A stretch of DNA of 64,000 nucleotides from Adiantum capillus-veneris (lineage: Eukaryota > Streptophyta > Polypodiopsida > Polypodiales > Pteridaceae). Where the stretch lies: NCBI GenBank assembly GCA_014529385.2, contig CM043960.1, positions 26,737,896 to 26,801,895 on the forward strand, read 5' to 3'. The position numbers and the translations under genes are program-made. Below, in pieces: positions 25,498 to 38,229 of the stretch; the stretch's first letter is position 1, and each line of letters opens with the position of its first letter. The notes under the pieces are model-generated. The model ran no database searches and was not told the origin of the DNA. It saw only the letters and a list, made by a program, of their open reading frames with translations.

Positions 25498-28400
25498 ATG
25501 GAGCAAGAATCTCACACTGTATGTGACTGCTCTCAGCCTCACTGTGAACTGTGTGCTAGGTATGCTGTTGATGCTATCAAGGAATATCATGCTAGGAGAA
25601 AGAGGGAGCAACGTGCTAAGAACAAGCTTGAGCAGGTAGCACGTGAGGAAGATAATGATCAAAATGGTGCTGATGATGCAAAGCGTCAAAGACTTTGCAA
25701 TGACCTTGTTATGCTCTTCAATCGGCGTACAAAGGCCCTCGATGTTGCATCACGCTCAGATATTTTGTGAAGGTTTGTCAATCATCCTTCTCTTGGAGAC
25801 CTTGAAATGCCCAGGGCACAAACAACCTTCGTTGAAGCCATACGCAACACAATAGATGCAATCAAATTACCCAAGAGCGGACATGAGCTCTTTCTTAAAA
25901 GGTTCATCACCACAATGCTTATGAATGTTGAGTGTACATCTACCTCAAAAGTGAATGTTTCAGCTGCATCTAAGTTGCTAAATTTTCACAAGAGGAACTT
26001 CATAGCTGCAAAGAATTGGTTGAGGGTAGCAGGTGATGACAATTTGCCAATCTCTTTGTGTGCTTGACAGCCCATGGATCGTGGCTTCATAACACCCGAT
26101 GAGAAAGAGTTGATCTTCTCTTTTTGGATGTCTAACACTCGTGTTTCACCCAATAAGAAGGATGTGTGCAGAAAGCGTATTGGAAGAAATTCATATGTCA
26201 AACATCCTGTGCATCTTCTTGAACAATCTCAGGTAATAACTTGCTTCACTATATCCATTTTTGTTTTCTAATATTTGCATTCATGACCTATATTCTCTAT
26301 AAATGGGTTGATAAGAATAGATATGAAATCGGATATGAAGGAAGTTATAAATGGAAATAAGGGGAATCTGTATTTGGTCCTAAACTAAGAGTAGATAAAT
26401 ATTGGATTTGAAGGAGAATATAAATGGAAATATAGTTTTTATCATACGCGTATGTTTGTTGAAACATACGTTTGCAGACGCATACTTTCACACGTGTATG
26501 ATATGTATAAACTGGTTAGGTAAAAAACTGGTTTACATAACCAGTAAAAATCTTTTAACACCTATTTCTCACTGGTATACATAGTGGTTAAGTGTTCACA
26601 TGTACTCGTCAAGTGTTCACATGTACTGTTTGTCATGTCAGATAGGTAAAAAAAATATCTGTTTGAAAGGAAAATAGTGGTTTACATATCCAGTAAATTT
26701 TTTTGTACACTTATTTCTCACTGGTATACATCGTGATTAAGTCCTCACATGTACTGGTTAGGTAAATAACATACCGGTTTGAAATGAAAAGACTGGTTTA
26801 CATTAGCAGTCAGAACATTTGAACTGGTTGACACTTATATACCATTGGAACGTACCAAGGACATGTGTTCATTTTTTTAAACACATTTTTCTCACTGGTA
26901 TACATCGTGGTTAAGTGCTTACATGTACTGGTTAGTAAATAACATAGCGGTTTTAAATGAAAAGACTGGTTTACATCAGCAGTAAGAATATTTGAACAAG
27001 TTGACACTTATATACCACTGGTATGTACCAAGGACATGTGTTAATTTCTTTTAACACTAATTTCTCACTGGTATACATTGTGGTTATTGTACTGGTTAGG
27101 TAAATAACATACCGGTTTTAAATGAAAAGACTGCTTTACATCAGCAGTAAGAACATTTGCACTGGTTGACACTTATATACCACTGGAACGTACCAAGGAC
27201 ATGTGTTCATTTTTTTAACCCTTATTTTTCACTGGTACACATCATGGGTAAGTGCTCACATGTACTGGTTAGGTAAATAACATACCGGTTTTAAATGAAA
27301 AGACTGGGTTACATCAGCAGTAAGAACATTTGCACTGGTTGCCACTTATATACCACTGGTACGTACCAATGACATGTGTTCATTTTCTTTAACACTTATT
27401 TCTCACTGGTATACATCGTGGTTAAGTGCTCACATGTACTGGTTAGGTAAATGACATACCGGTTTTAAATGAAAAGACTGGTTTACATCAGCAGTCAGAA
27501 CATTTGAACTGGTTGACACTTATATACCACTGGTACGTACCAAGGACATGTGTTCATTTTTTTAACCCTTATTTTTCACTGGTACACATCATGGGTAAGT
27601 GCTCACATGTACTGGTTAGGTAAATAATATACCGGTTTTAAATGAAAAAAATGGTTTACATCAGCAGTAAGAACATTTGAACTGGTTGACACTTATATAC
27701 CACTGGTACGTACCAAGGGCATGTGTTCATTCTTTTTAACACTTATTTATCACTGGTATACATCGTGGTTAAGTGCTCACTTGTACTGGTTAGGTAAATA
27801 ACATACCGGTTATAAATGAAAAGACTGGTTTACATCAGCAGTAAGAACATTTGCACTGGTTGACACTTATATACCACTGGTACGTACCAAGGACATGTGT
27901 TCATATATACTGGTTTACCTAACCAATTAAGTGAAAAAACATAGCGGTTTGAAATAAAAATACTGGTTTATAGTAATGTAACAGTTTTCCTCAAAACCTG
28001 CAGTTTTCTTCAATGTTCTTTAACCATATATGTCTTTCATTGTAGGTGGAGCTCTTTCTCAACTTCAAAGAACAATACCCTGAAATTGTAATAAGGCAGC
28101 GGGCGTTTGAGTACATGAAGCCATATTTTGTGCGGAAATTGAGAGACCGATATACTTGTTGCTGCATTTCACATGTTCAAATGTCCTTCCTAAAGGATGC
28201 CATAAATCACATGCGAAGTTCTGTATTCGGTCTGCATGGAAAAGCTTGCCATTGTCAATGCAACATATGCAAAGACAATGGTGGATGCAAGGCACCAAAA
28301 AACCCTATCAAGAGTGTAACAGCCTTATTGGACTCTATACTGTGTCCTAAATCAGATACGTCCACCTTCCATGCCCTTGCCTGCTTGAGTGGTCAATGTA

Positions 28401-30147
28401 AAAGGTGTGGCCCGGATAAGTTAGACTTTTGTGCTGCAGAGGCTGCATTTATTGCTAAAAAGATTGTGGTGAAGATTTTTGAGGACCTAGAAGTAGGAAC
28501 TGCGCGTGACGGTCTGAAGAAGAAAAGGAAAGTCTTGTCGCATAAGGAAATATCATGCCAGGATCTCTAAGTCATGCTCAAAGACCATCTTAAGAAATAC
28601 ATAATGCATAATTTTGTGTATAGATGGCAAGCAGAACAATATAAGGAATGTATACAAAGCTTTCCAGAAGATGTTGTTGTGTCAGTTGTTGACTTTGCTG
28701 AAAATTATAGTTTCAAAGAACAAAATGAGATTCAGTCCATGCACTGGTATTCAAATCAAGTAACTATTTTTGTGCACATAACATATTTCCGAATTGCAGG
28801 TAACGACATCACCCTAGATCAGTATTATTTCTTTTGTATTAAGCCTTCAATAATTTCTGATTTTTATATTATGCAGGTGACATCCACAAGACAATTCACT
28901 TCTTCATTTCAGATGACAAGCAACATGACACACATTTTGTTCAACACTGTTTTCTGAAACATGTGGAATGGCTAAAGCAATTTGGTCTAAATATAAAACG
29001 TCATTGGGTATGGTCTGATGGAGCAGCTTCACAATTCAAAGCAAGAAGACCATTCTATTTCCTTGCCAGGTATACCATGTTCTAACAAACATTATCTGAA
29101 GGTGATTTTATTATAGAGACCTATAATAGTGGCATTAAAGTTGTAATAAAATGCTTGTCTAACATCAGTAATATTATAATACGTGTTTTTTTTGGTAATT
29201 TTATCGTGCCAAGAGTATATTAATCTTCTTCTATCCATTGAATAAATTGCAGATACAGTGTTTTTACGGGATGGAAAATGTCTTGGAACTTTTTTGGATC
29301 CGGACATGGTAAGGGAGAACACGACGGTGCGGGAGCAGTGATAAAAAGGTCTTTAACTCAATACCAATTGCAGCCAAACTGCCCAAAGATAGACTGTGCT
29401 ACAGATGTTGTGGCATTATTGAGACGGACCTTGTGAGATGGTGCTACAACCACCTATGCATCCCAGGCCTGTTATGTAAGCAGGATTTTTTGGGTGATTG
29501 AGTTGGGAGATGTCGAAAGGGGAAAAAATTGGGCTGTGAAGGCTGTAAAAAATACCCGCTCAATGCACTCTTTTTCTGCATATTCAGAGCATGATACAAC
29601 TGCTTTGAGAACACGTTCACTGTCTTGTTTCTGTAGTGCATGTAAACAGGAAAAGTGGAGGAGATGTGTGAGCAAGTCACACGTTCCTTTCTGGACATAC
29701 CTTATTTTGGAGCCTACAGAAGAAGGGGAAGACGATGACGACGAAATAAATGAGGATGCATCATGTGAAGGACACTATGACACACTCAGTCAAGCTCTTA
29801 TTGTTGGTGATAATTTTGCTATTCCCGCACCAAATGACAATGAAGAAAAAGTGGATTTCTATATAGTGAAATGCACTGCAGCTATTCAAGAGTTTAATTC
29901 AGATGTTGAAGATGACTGGGGCAATATCATTGGGCGAGGATCCTATGCTATCAAAGGGTTTTACTATCGTATGATAAATGAGCAGACCTACGAGCTTTTG
30001 GACAAAAAGCCAGAGGTGTTCATATATTCACATCTTGTTCAGGCAATCAAAATCCCCATGATACCCCATCCCAGCAACTCAAAACTATATACAATATCAC
30101 TTGATGTCAGTGAGTCTATCTACAATAGTATGCCTTTTGAGCTGTAA
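25498..30147 (+). pseudogene. DDE-type DNA transposase gene, four exons, inactivated
   Basis: Likely transposase of a cut-and-paste element. Exons: 25498-26232, 28046-28799, 28877-29069, 29253-30147, all joined by GT-AG introns that keep phase. Exon 1 opens MEQESHTVCDCSQPHCELC (Cys cluster) followed by a basic KR-rich stretch. Exon 2 has a Cys/His domain (RDRYTCCCISH; CHCQCNICKDNGGC; LSGQCKRCGPDK) and the start of the catalytic fold (VVDFAENYSFKEQNEIQS, HWYSNQVTIF). Exon 3 has HWVWSDGAASQFKARR and exon 4 has WNFFGSGHGKGEHDGAG, giving the D...Q-K-R and GH-K-D signature of an RNase H-like core. The C-terminal tail (GNIIGRGSYAIKGFYYR; IYSHLVQAI) looks like a BAH/chromo-type module. This architecture recurs in animal and other eukaryotic transposon proteins, but I cannot name the superfamily. 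Four in-frame stops (two in exon 1, one in exon 2, one in exon 4) and no frame change were seen. Confidence 0.7.
26580..27930. repeat. Minisatellite, about 173-bp unit, seven copies, in intron 1
   Basis: Marker ACATGTGTTCATT recurs at about 26861, 27034, 27199, 27372, 27546, 27719 and 27892 (spacings 165-174 bp). Each unit includes ACTGGTATACATCGTGG, GTAAATAACATACCGGT and ACTTATATACCACTGG. The array fills most of the 1.8-kb intron between transposase exons 1 and 2. The ATACCGGT core also dominates the arrays at 30300-31150 and 38230-38700. Confidence 0.9.
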
Positions 30148-30226
30148 CCATCTTAAGAAATGCATAATGCATAATTTTGTGTATATCTACCTATTACTGT
30201 AAACTGAACTGTCTCCCTCTCCCTCT

Positions 30227-30228
<2 letters not shown>

Positions 30229-30294
<66 letters not shown>

Positions 30295-30545
30295 ACTTCT
30301 CAGTATCATTTCTGTATCATACCAGTCATTTCTCAGTATCATACCGGTATCATACTAGTCAATTCCCAGTATCATACCGGTATGATACAGTATCATACCA
30401 GTCATTTCCCAGTATCATACCCATATCATACATTCCCTCTCTCTCTCTCTCTCTCTGTCATTTCTAAACATCATACCAGTCATTTCTCAGTATCATACCG
30501 GTATGATACTGAGGAGTGACTGGTATGATACTGGTATTATACAAG

Positions 30546-30591
<46 letters not shown>

Positions 30592-30895
30592 TCATTTCTC
30601 AGTATCCTCTCTTTGTCATTTCTAAGTATCATACTAGTCACTTCTCAGTATCATACCGATATCATACCAGTAACTCCTCAGTATCATACCGGTATCATAC
30701 CAGTCCCCCTTTGTGTGTGTGTGTGTGTGTAACGTCTCAATATCATACCGGTCACTCCATAGTATCATACCAATCCCTCTCCCTCTCTCTGTCACTGCTA
30801 AGTATCATACCGGTCACTCCTCAATATCATACCGGTATCATATTAGTCACTTCACAGTATCATACCGGTATCATACCAGTCACTTCTCAGTATAA

Positions 30896-30931
<36 letters not shown>

Positions 30932-31042
30932 TCACTTCTCAATATCATACCGGTCACTTCTCAGTATCATACCTGTATCATACCAGTCACTTGAAAGAAT
31001 CATACCGGTATCATACATGTCACTTCTTTGTATCCGACTCTG

Positions 31043-31105
<63 letters not shown>

Positions 31106-31150
31106 TCTCAGTATCATACCAGTCATGCCCAGTATAATACCGTTATCAGA
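30229..31150. repeat. Composite array: C/CT tracts and ATACCGGTAT units
   Basis: A poly-C run (30229-30254) passes into (CT)n (to 30291). Then come many units built on CAGTATCATACCGGTATCATACCAGTCA, each about 30-50 bp and broken by (CT)n at 30439-30456, 30547-30588, 30900-30927 and 31040-31101 and (GT)n at 30713-30730. The ACCGGT palindrome sits at the centre of each unit. The array lies directly between the stop of the transposase gene (30147) and the 3' end of the HAD gene (31344). The long Ser/Leu/Tyr-rich open frames here are artefacts. Confidence 0.9.
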
Positions 31151-31343
31151 CACTCTCTCTCACTCTCTCCTTTTATTTGCAATATACTTCAAATATAGAA
31201 TATAACGTATTTTCGTGCAACTTGCTTGTAAATGTATTATATATGAATTCTGTTACATTGATTGAGCCTTTTGGCTAAGTAATTCTCCATCTACATCCAT
31301 CGACAAAAAAATACATCGACAAAAGTCGCCCACTTCACAGACT

Positions 31344-32205
31344 TTATGAAGCTTTGTTTTTATATAAAAAATCTGTTCCTTTCTTCTTGAAAAAGTCAAT
31401 CCGCCATTTCCAATAAAAACGACGCACATAGGTGTCGTCAGGTTGTCCATCTGCACAAATTACAGTTCTCTTTGTATACTCAATTCTATCCTTAGAGTAC
31501 AACCAGTGTGCCACCCAGTTTATGACAGTGGTTGACAGAAAACAGGCGCGCACTTCTTTAGACTGCTTTTCTAGCTTGGGAAAAACAAGAAATGACCCCA
31601 ATGGATTAAACATTAGCTTATATCCAGAATCATCAAAGGTAAGTGTGTCAGGTGGTAGGTCAGGAAAATTTTCGAGATTCTTGTGGAACACCGGTTTATC
31701 TGTCGCGCCCAATTTAAAAGGGGCGCTTGTGTACTACGCCTGCCTTACCACTCTATTGAATCTTTTGTGGTGGTCAGGGAACACTGTCGCTAGCGTGCAT
31801 TTGAGCTTCTCAAACTCGCAGAAGCTCCATATCCACACTTCGAACCATCTGAAACAAAAAATTCAGAAACACTTCTGCATCGGGCCTTACCCAAAACTGT
31901 GTATCCCCTTCAACAACATACCGCATTTCTGGCCAGTGGGGCAATTCTCCACCATATTTTCCATCAAATTTCTTGAGCAGTAATCCATTAAGGTCCAAAA
32001 TGAGAACCCTACGCTGGACGCTCAACGGAGGTGGTAGCCTTGGCCATATCAGTGGGATTCTTTTAATTAGTCTATACCATAGAGGAAACACGAGCACTGC
32101 AGGAGACAACACGCAATTCCATATTGCACGAATGTCAGCCCTGCCATTCTGCTTGTCAGCCCTGAACCTATCTGCAAGGCACCATTCTTCAACTGAAAAC
32201 ATATC
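31344..32205 (-). pseudogene. FCP1/NIF-like HAD phosphatase-fold gene, decayed
   Basis: FCP1/SCP-like HAD proteins remove phosphate from protein substrates such as the RNA polymerase II tail. The minus strand first shows FSVEEWCLADRFRADK near 32195, then the HAD motif I region RRVLILDLNGLLLKK near 32000, then FWVRPDAEVFLNF. After a frame change comes WSFCEFEKLKCTLATVF, corresponding to the motif II/cap region. The second part (31712-31344) has DKPVFHKNL, DTLTFDDSGYKLMFNP with the paired Asp of motif III, and VINWVAHWL. Motif I reads DLNGLL where active enzymes have DxDGT, so the second Asp is Asn. Plants have NIF-like proteins with this DLNG form, and its activity is doubtful. It lies between the transposase and the RING-like gene, inside the candidate transposon. 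Confidence 0.6.
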
Positions 32206-33024
32206 TGCAGATGCAAAATTACACAAGACTCAAATTTAAATATGCAATTAGGACATATCTATAGATTGAAATCATACAATAAAAACACACAATGTTCAAA
32301 AATTAGGCACAAGATGAAAGAGACGTCGAATGGGAAAGAAAGTTGTATTAATTTCAGAAGTGGTTACATAAAAAGAAACATGGGGGGGCAAACTATAATC
32401 TTTTGCAGGCTCTGGGTTTAGGGTCAGAACTTGTGCCGGTATTCTGCATCTCCTTAGTGTCTTCTATGTCCATCTCCTCTTCTGGCTGCCCCTGGGTCTC
32501 TTCCTCTTCCTTGCTTTTTTGCTCCATTTCAGGCTTCTCATCTCCAGTCTTCTCGATTTTTTTTCTTTTTGCCTTTCTTATATGCTGAGCAAGGGTCTCC
32601 TTGGGACTTCCCTCCAGCCTGACATCTACACGACCATCAACTTTAGAAAGCTGTACAACAAGAGATCACTTATTAGAGCCATAATCAATGAAAAAACTTA
32701 CTCTTTCCACATTGGCCTCGTTTTCTCGGGGTCTTTGATCTTGTCACCCGCACGCTGTCTAGCAACACATCGTCTTCCTCATTCTGGGTTTTCTCTTCAA
32801 CACCAATCGTATTCTGCTCCTTTACCTCAAAGTTTTGTTCTTCTTCTGTTGTTTCCGAAACAGGTTTCTCAGCATTACCAGGGACATTTTTATCAAGCAA
32901 TACCTCCACAGGTGTCTTGTATGCAGGCGTCACTGCATCGTTCCCTGTGTCTTTACCGGGAGTAGTTCTGAAGCAGCTTGACTCTGAAAAAACATCAGAG
33001 AAGACAAAAATCAACCACCTGATT

Positions 33025-33302
33025 GTTGAAGATGATGAAACAGGAAACAGAAGGAAGACAACAACTCAGAGTAGGAAGAAGATGGAGAAGGAGAAGACGC
33101 AGAGCTTGCGTACGAGATCTCTGTAGTTTGTCTCTCTGTATTAGAATAATAGAGTATATACAAACTCAGAGCTACAAAGCTTATATGAGACCCTAAGAGA
33201 TAAGGTGTCCTTTCACACCAGATGTCTAGGGGGAAAAACTCAGTGGGAGAAAAGTGCCCCTGGTGAAGCGCATATACACACTAACACTACTACATGTCTA
33301 CA
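33025..33302 (-). repeat. 3' LTR of the Copia element
   Basis: Bounded by TGTTGAAG and CATGTCTACA on the plus strand (TGTAGACATG...CTTCAACA in element sense). It pairs with 37533-37811. Confidence 0.95.
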
Positions 33303-33856
33303 AATCCCCCCTGTAGTGATAGTGTGAATCCGTACAAGGTAGCAGATCATCATGTGTATGAGAGTAAGCCCAAAGCTTCTCGAAAAGCTTCAAAATTTTC
33401 TCGTGATAACGCCTTCGTAAATAGATCTGCAATGTTATCCTATGTAGGACAGTAAGTTAGTGTGATCTCCCCTGCATGTAGCCTTTCCCTGACATAGTGG
33501 TAGTGAACCTCTATGTGCTTTGTTCTTGCATGAAATACTAGATTCCTTGCAACTGCCATAGCTTTCTGACTGTCAGTGAAAATGGTAGTGGGTGCCTCTT
33601 GACACTCACAAAGGTCTGCCAATAACCTGCGTATCCATACACAATCAACTGTTGCCGTGAAAGCTGCCCTGTACTCAGCTTCACAAGTTGATGTAGCCAT
33701 TGTGGGTTGCTTCTTGCTTAGCCAAGATATACATGCATTTCCCAAGAAAAAACAATTCCCACTTGTGGAATGTCGTGTGTTAAAATCACCAGCCCAATCT
33801 GAATCGCTGTAACCAAGAAGCTGCATAGAATTGTGCTTTCCATACATATCCCCCCC

Positions 33857-33970
33857 CTCTGATACCAATTGTTGAAGATGATGAAACAGGAAACAGAAGG
33901 AAGATAGCAACTTAGAGTAGGAAGAAAATGGAGAAGGAGAAGACACAGAGCTTGTGTACGAGATCTCTCT
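33857..33970 (-). repeat. Internal copy of LTR end plus primer site
   Basis: Starts with the primer-site sequence (CTCTGATACCA on the plus strand) followed by about 100 bases of the LTR edge starting TGTTGAAG, then returns to element coding sequence. It sits between the reverse transcriptase and RNase H parts. It is a rearrangement inside the element rather than a third full LTR, perhaps from a template switch during reverse transcription. Confidence 0.85.
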
Positions 33971-36900
33971 TTTTGACATACAAAGTACTTTCTGTTGGAA
34001 TATGTTGAAATCCCTAGCCAATCAAATAAGTATGTATCTTCTCATACCATGCTCTTGGAGCCTGTTTGAGACCATACAAAGCTTTACGCAATCTACATAC
34101 CTTTTGCTCTTGACCTTTTACAACAAAACCACTTGGTTGACTTACATAAATTTCTTCCTGCAAATCACCATTCAAAAAAGCAGTTTTGATATCCAACTGA
34201 TGCACTTTCCAACCATGATGAGCAGCAATTGCAACTAGTGATCTAACTGTGGACGCACGAGAAGTAGGAGCAAAGGTTTCATCATAATCTATGCCTTTCT
34301 GTTGCGCAGAGCCTTTTGCCACAAGCCTTGCTTTGTACCTGTCAACAGTACCATCTTGTTTCCTTTTTACCTTAAAAACCCACTTTGTACCAATAGGCTT
34401 TTTACCTGTAGGCAAGTCCACTAGATCCCATGTATGATTCTGAATAGAATCAATTTCTTGCTGCATAGCATCTTTCCACTGAACACACTCTAAAGCTTGT
34501 TCAAATGAATCAGGCTCATCTGCATCACAAAGAGTGCTAAAGCAAGCTAAATCTACTTGCTCTCTGCCAAAAGTAGTACCAACATGTGTTTTTCGTGGCA
34601 ACGGTGCATCCAACTTGCTATCCTGCAAAGTTTTTTGAACCCATTTAGGCAAGGTTATTTCTTCCCTGAGAACTTCTTGCTCTTCACGCACAATTTCCTC
34701 TACATCATGAGGTGTCACATGCTGATCAAAATATTGATCAAGATTATCAACCTGTTGTGATTCTTGATTCTCCACAAAAGAAGGAAGCAAACCTTCAAAT
34801 ACATCATGTGTCTGCATATGAGGTACATCAAAAGCAACCATAGGTTGAGCAGTAGTTTCTCCAAAAATTACATCACGACTTTCAAAAATCTTGTTTGTAG
34901 CAGGATTGTAAAATCTATAACCTTTACTTCCACTACTGTACTCCACAAATATACATTTGATTGCCTTATCATCAAGCTTCCCACATAACTACTGAGGGAT
35001 GTGAGCATAAGCAAGACAACCAAAAACACGAAGATAACTGACTGAAGGTTTTCTGTCATACCAAGCTTCATATGGAGTAATGGTCTTCAAGGCACGAGTA
35101 GGACACCTGTTCAAAACATGTGCTGCACAAGCAACTGCCTCCATCCATAGCTTATGAGGCAAACTCTTAGCCTTGAGCATACATCTAGCCGTCTCCATTA
35201 AAGACCCGTTCTTCCTTTCTGCAACACCATTCTGTTGTGGTGTGTATGGCATAGTGCATTGGTGTTTAATGCCTTTCTTTCCTAAAAAATCCTTAAATGC
35301 ACCTGACATGTATTCACCTCCTCGATATGTACGAAGAGTCTGTACTTTGCAACCTGTTTCATTTTCAACCATGGCGACATAATGTTGAAAAATTGCAAAC
35401 ACATCTGACTTTGCTTTGAGTGGATACACCCAACAAAACCTGGAAAATTCATCAATGAAGGTCACAAAATAAAGGCTGTTTCCTATAGATGGTGTCCTCA
35501 TAGGACCACATACATCACTGTGTACAAGCTGCAACTTTCGTGTCCCTTTAACTGAACCATCCTGCGAAAATGCAAATCTGTGCATCTTTCCAAGAACGCA
35601 ACCTTCACATACATGTCTTGGTGGCATCTCCAATAAAGACAAATCATGCACCATATATGATGTTGTAAAGTCATCAAACTGCCATAACCAGCATGCCCAA
35701 ATCTAGCATGCCACAACTCAACATCCTGCATGGCCTGAGTCTTTGTTTCTGCAATACATACCTGAATTTACTTTTCATAACGATCTAGCACAAATAGTCC
35801 ATTTTTCAGCGTACCTGTAGTGATAAGAGAATAACCATTCTCTCGATCTCGTACAACACATCTGTCATCCTCAAAAATGACCCGAAGACCATTTTTTCCA
35901 AGAGAGGATATAGACAACAAATTCTTCTTGATCCCTGGAACATATAAGACATCTGGCAAGCATAAATCTGAACCATCTAAAATGGTAATCAAAATCTTAC
36001 CAACGCCTTTGATTGGATAAGAAGCATTATTTGCACATGTCACCTTCTTCCCTGCTGGAGCTGCATCCAATGAACAAAACAAATCCTTCCTTGAAGTAAT
36101 ATGCCTGGATGCACCACTATCAAAGTACCAAATCATTTGTGTCTCGTCAACACTATAAGCAGAAAAATATGAATATACTAAGAAAGCATAAGAATCCTGC
36201 ACAAAGTTTGCAGACTCTTCTTTAGCTGTAGAAGAATCACCAGAAGCTGAAACAACCAAACTTGACTCTTTCTTCTTTTCTTTAGCAATTCGCTTTTTAC
36301 ACTCACTAATGTCGTGACCAGGTTTCTTGCAGTAGTGACATTTACCTTACTTCTTGGACTTGTCGGAATCACCTTTAGACTTCTCTGAAGACTGTCCTGC
36401 ACCAGACTTGGAGTGATGAGCACTCTCTTTACCCTTGTTTTTGTTATGTACAACAAGAGCATGATCCATACCATCCACCTGTAAAGACTTGTTCTTACGT
36501 GATTGATCCTCCTACAATAGCAAAGTCACTAACTCTTCAAAATGAAGAGGCTCAGGATTAGCTCGAAAGACAGAGTCAAAGAAGTCTGAAAAGTCAAATA
36601 AGATGGTGATAGTGAATTGAGTGTTTTGGAAACCAAGTCCTTCTCTGGAATCACTTCATCAATGCTAAGCAATTGCTCTTTAAGATCCCTGATTTTTGTA
36701 AGATGCTCGACGATATCGTCACCTTCGTCCATCTGTATTTTGTCAAGTTGTTTCTTCAAAAAATCTATTCTGGCAGCGTTTCTTCCTCCAAACACAGCTT
36801 GCAGAGTGTTCCAAGCATCCTCAGAAGTTCTGCAAGATCTGATATGTGGTGTGATTGTCCTCTTTATGGTTAAGGCAATCACAGCCATAGCTTGTGCATC

Positions 36901-37532
36901 TTTAGTATCCCATCTCTTTTGCTCTGGAGTCCTGCACCAACAGCTGCACCACGACCAGGCGTGGCAGGTGCAATGCTACCTAGACGAAATTCATCTCTAG
37001 ATACATAGTCCCACAATCCTTTACCAACCAAAACATTTTTGGCCATAAAAGACCAAAGAGAATAGTTGGTACCATAAAATTTGTCTTCGGATGTAAACGC
37101 ACCAAAAATCTCTTTCTCCGTAGATTGAGCCATACTGTGGATGCACACAAGAGAGCAAAAGAACCTCCAAGAGATTGACAAATCTCCTCTCCAATGCAAG
37201 CAAAGCTCTACACAAAATCTCAGCACAAAGCTAAGACAAGCTGCTTCCCAAAAGAACTGTTTACCTGAAGAAAATCTGTCAAAAAGCACACCCTCTTGAT
37301 CTAAACGCCTCCGAAAAGTAACTTCTGCTATGCTGCTCAGAACAAAATTCTGAGGGCTTGAACGGATTCAAAAGAGGGGTAAAACCCCAGGTCTCCTACT
37401 GAGAATACTCCCAGAACGTCGAGGATGCTCCCACAAACAAATTTTCTGAAAACTGCCTGAAAACTGCGATTGCGCGCGCGGACGCGAAAACGCAAGTAGA
37501 GGCTCTGGAAATCACCTTGCTCTGATACCAAT

Positions 37533-37811
37533 TGTTGAAGATGATGAAACAGGAAACAGAAGGAAGAGAGAAACTCAGAGTAGGAAGAAGATGGAGAAGG
37601 AGAAGACAAAGAGCTTGCGTACGATATCTCTGTAGTCTGTCTCTCTGTATTAGAATAATAGAGTATATACAAACTCAGAGCTACAAAGCTTATATGAGAC
37701 CCTAAGAGATAAGGTGTCCTTTCACACCAGATGTCCAGGGGGAAAAACCCAGTGGGAGAAAAGTGCCCCTGGTGAAGCGCGTATACACACTAACACTACT
37801 ACATGTCTACA
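37533..37811 (-). repeat. 5' LTR of the Copia element
   Basis: Same edges as the 3' LTR and two bases from the tRNA-Met primer site. In element sense it holds AGTATATAC and AATAATAG sequences that could serve as promoter and polyadenylation signals. Confidence 0.95.
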
Positions 37812-38229
37812 TTGATTACCCATTGAAACAATTTTCTCACCTGTTTTTGGGTATGGTTCAACTAGATTCTTCTTTAGAAGGGATTGGTCTTCTGCAGAAA
37901 TAACTCCGAGGCAATTCTTAAGCATGCACTTTCCTTTCTCAGCCAAGTGAGCATAGCAGAATGCATGGTAAGCATGTGAACAAGGCAATAGAACAACATG
38001 GCTTGAGCGATTGTGATCATGAATTTTTACACCATAAGCATTGCACACATCAATGAGAACAACACTATGTCCAGGAGCTATTACTCGTGCAGGCAAGACT
38101 ATGGTTTTAGGTAGCATTGGTTGACTAATCATGCCTGTCACAAACGTGACATAGAGACCAAAGGTTTCCTCACGGTCCAAGCATTTGGATAATTCTTCCT
38201 GTAGGCAAGAGACCTCTATTATCAGACAA

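Larger units (their letters stand above)
33025..37811 (-). mobile_element. Ty1/Copia retrotransposon with both LTRs
   Basis: A full-length-sized Copia copy (4.8 kb, minus strand) inserted in the RING-like gene. LTRs at 37533-37811 and 33025-33302 (about 279 bp, differing at roughly ten sites, so moderately young). Primer site TGGTATCAGAGC at 37530-37519; purine tract AGGGGGGATT beside the 3' LTR. Target duplication TTGAT (37812-37816) against CTGAT (33020-33024). Order on the minus strand: UBN2-type Gag (about 37124-36400; TPHIRSCRTSEDAWNTL), zinc knuckle, protease (WYFDSGASRHIT near 36120), integrase (HARFGHAGYGSL; PYTPQQNGVAERKNGS), reverse transcriptase (34946-34014; KWVFKVKRKQDG; LVAKGSAQQKGIDYDETF) and RNase H (33840-33440; DSDWAGDFNTRHST; ISWLSKKQPTMATST). 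It has several breaks and an internal LTR-like piece (33857-33970). Confidence 0.9.

Noticed and set aside
26580-27930. Regular repeats considered as a CRISPR array
   Set aside because: The 173-bp units are nearly identical along their full length with no variable spacers, and lie in an intron of a eukaryotic gene.
32403-32965. Plus-strand open frames at 32403-33126 as genes
   Set aside because: They are antisense shadows of the acidic and basic last exons of the minus-strand RING-like gene.
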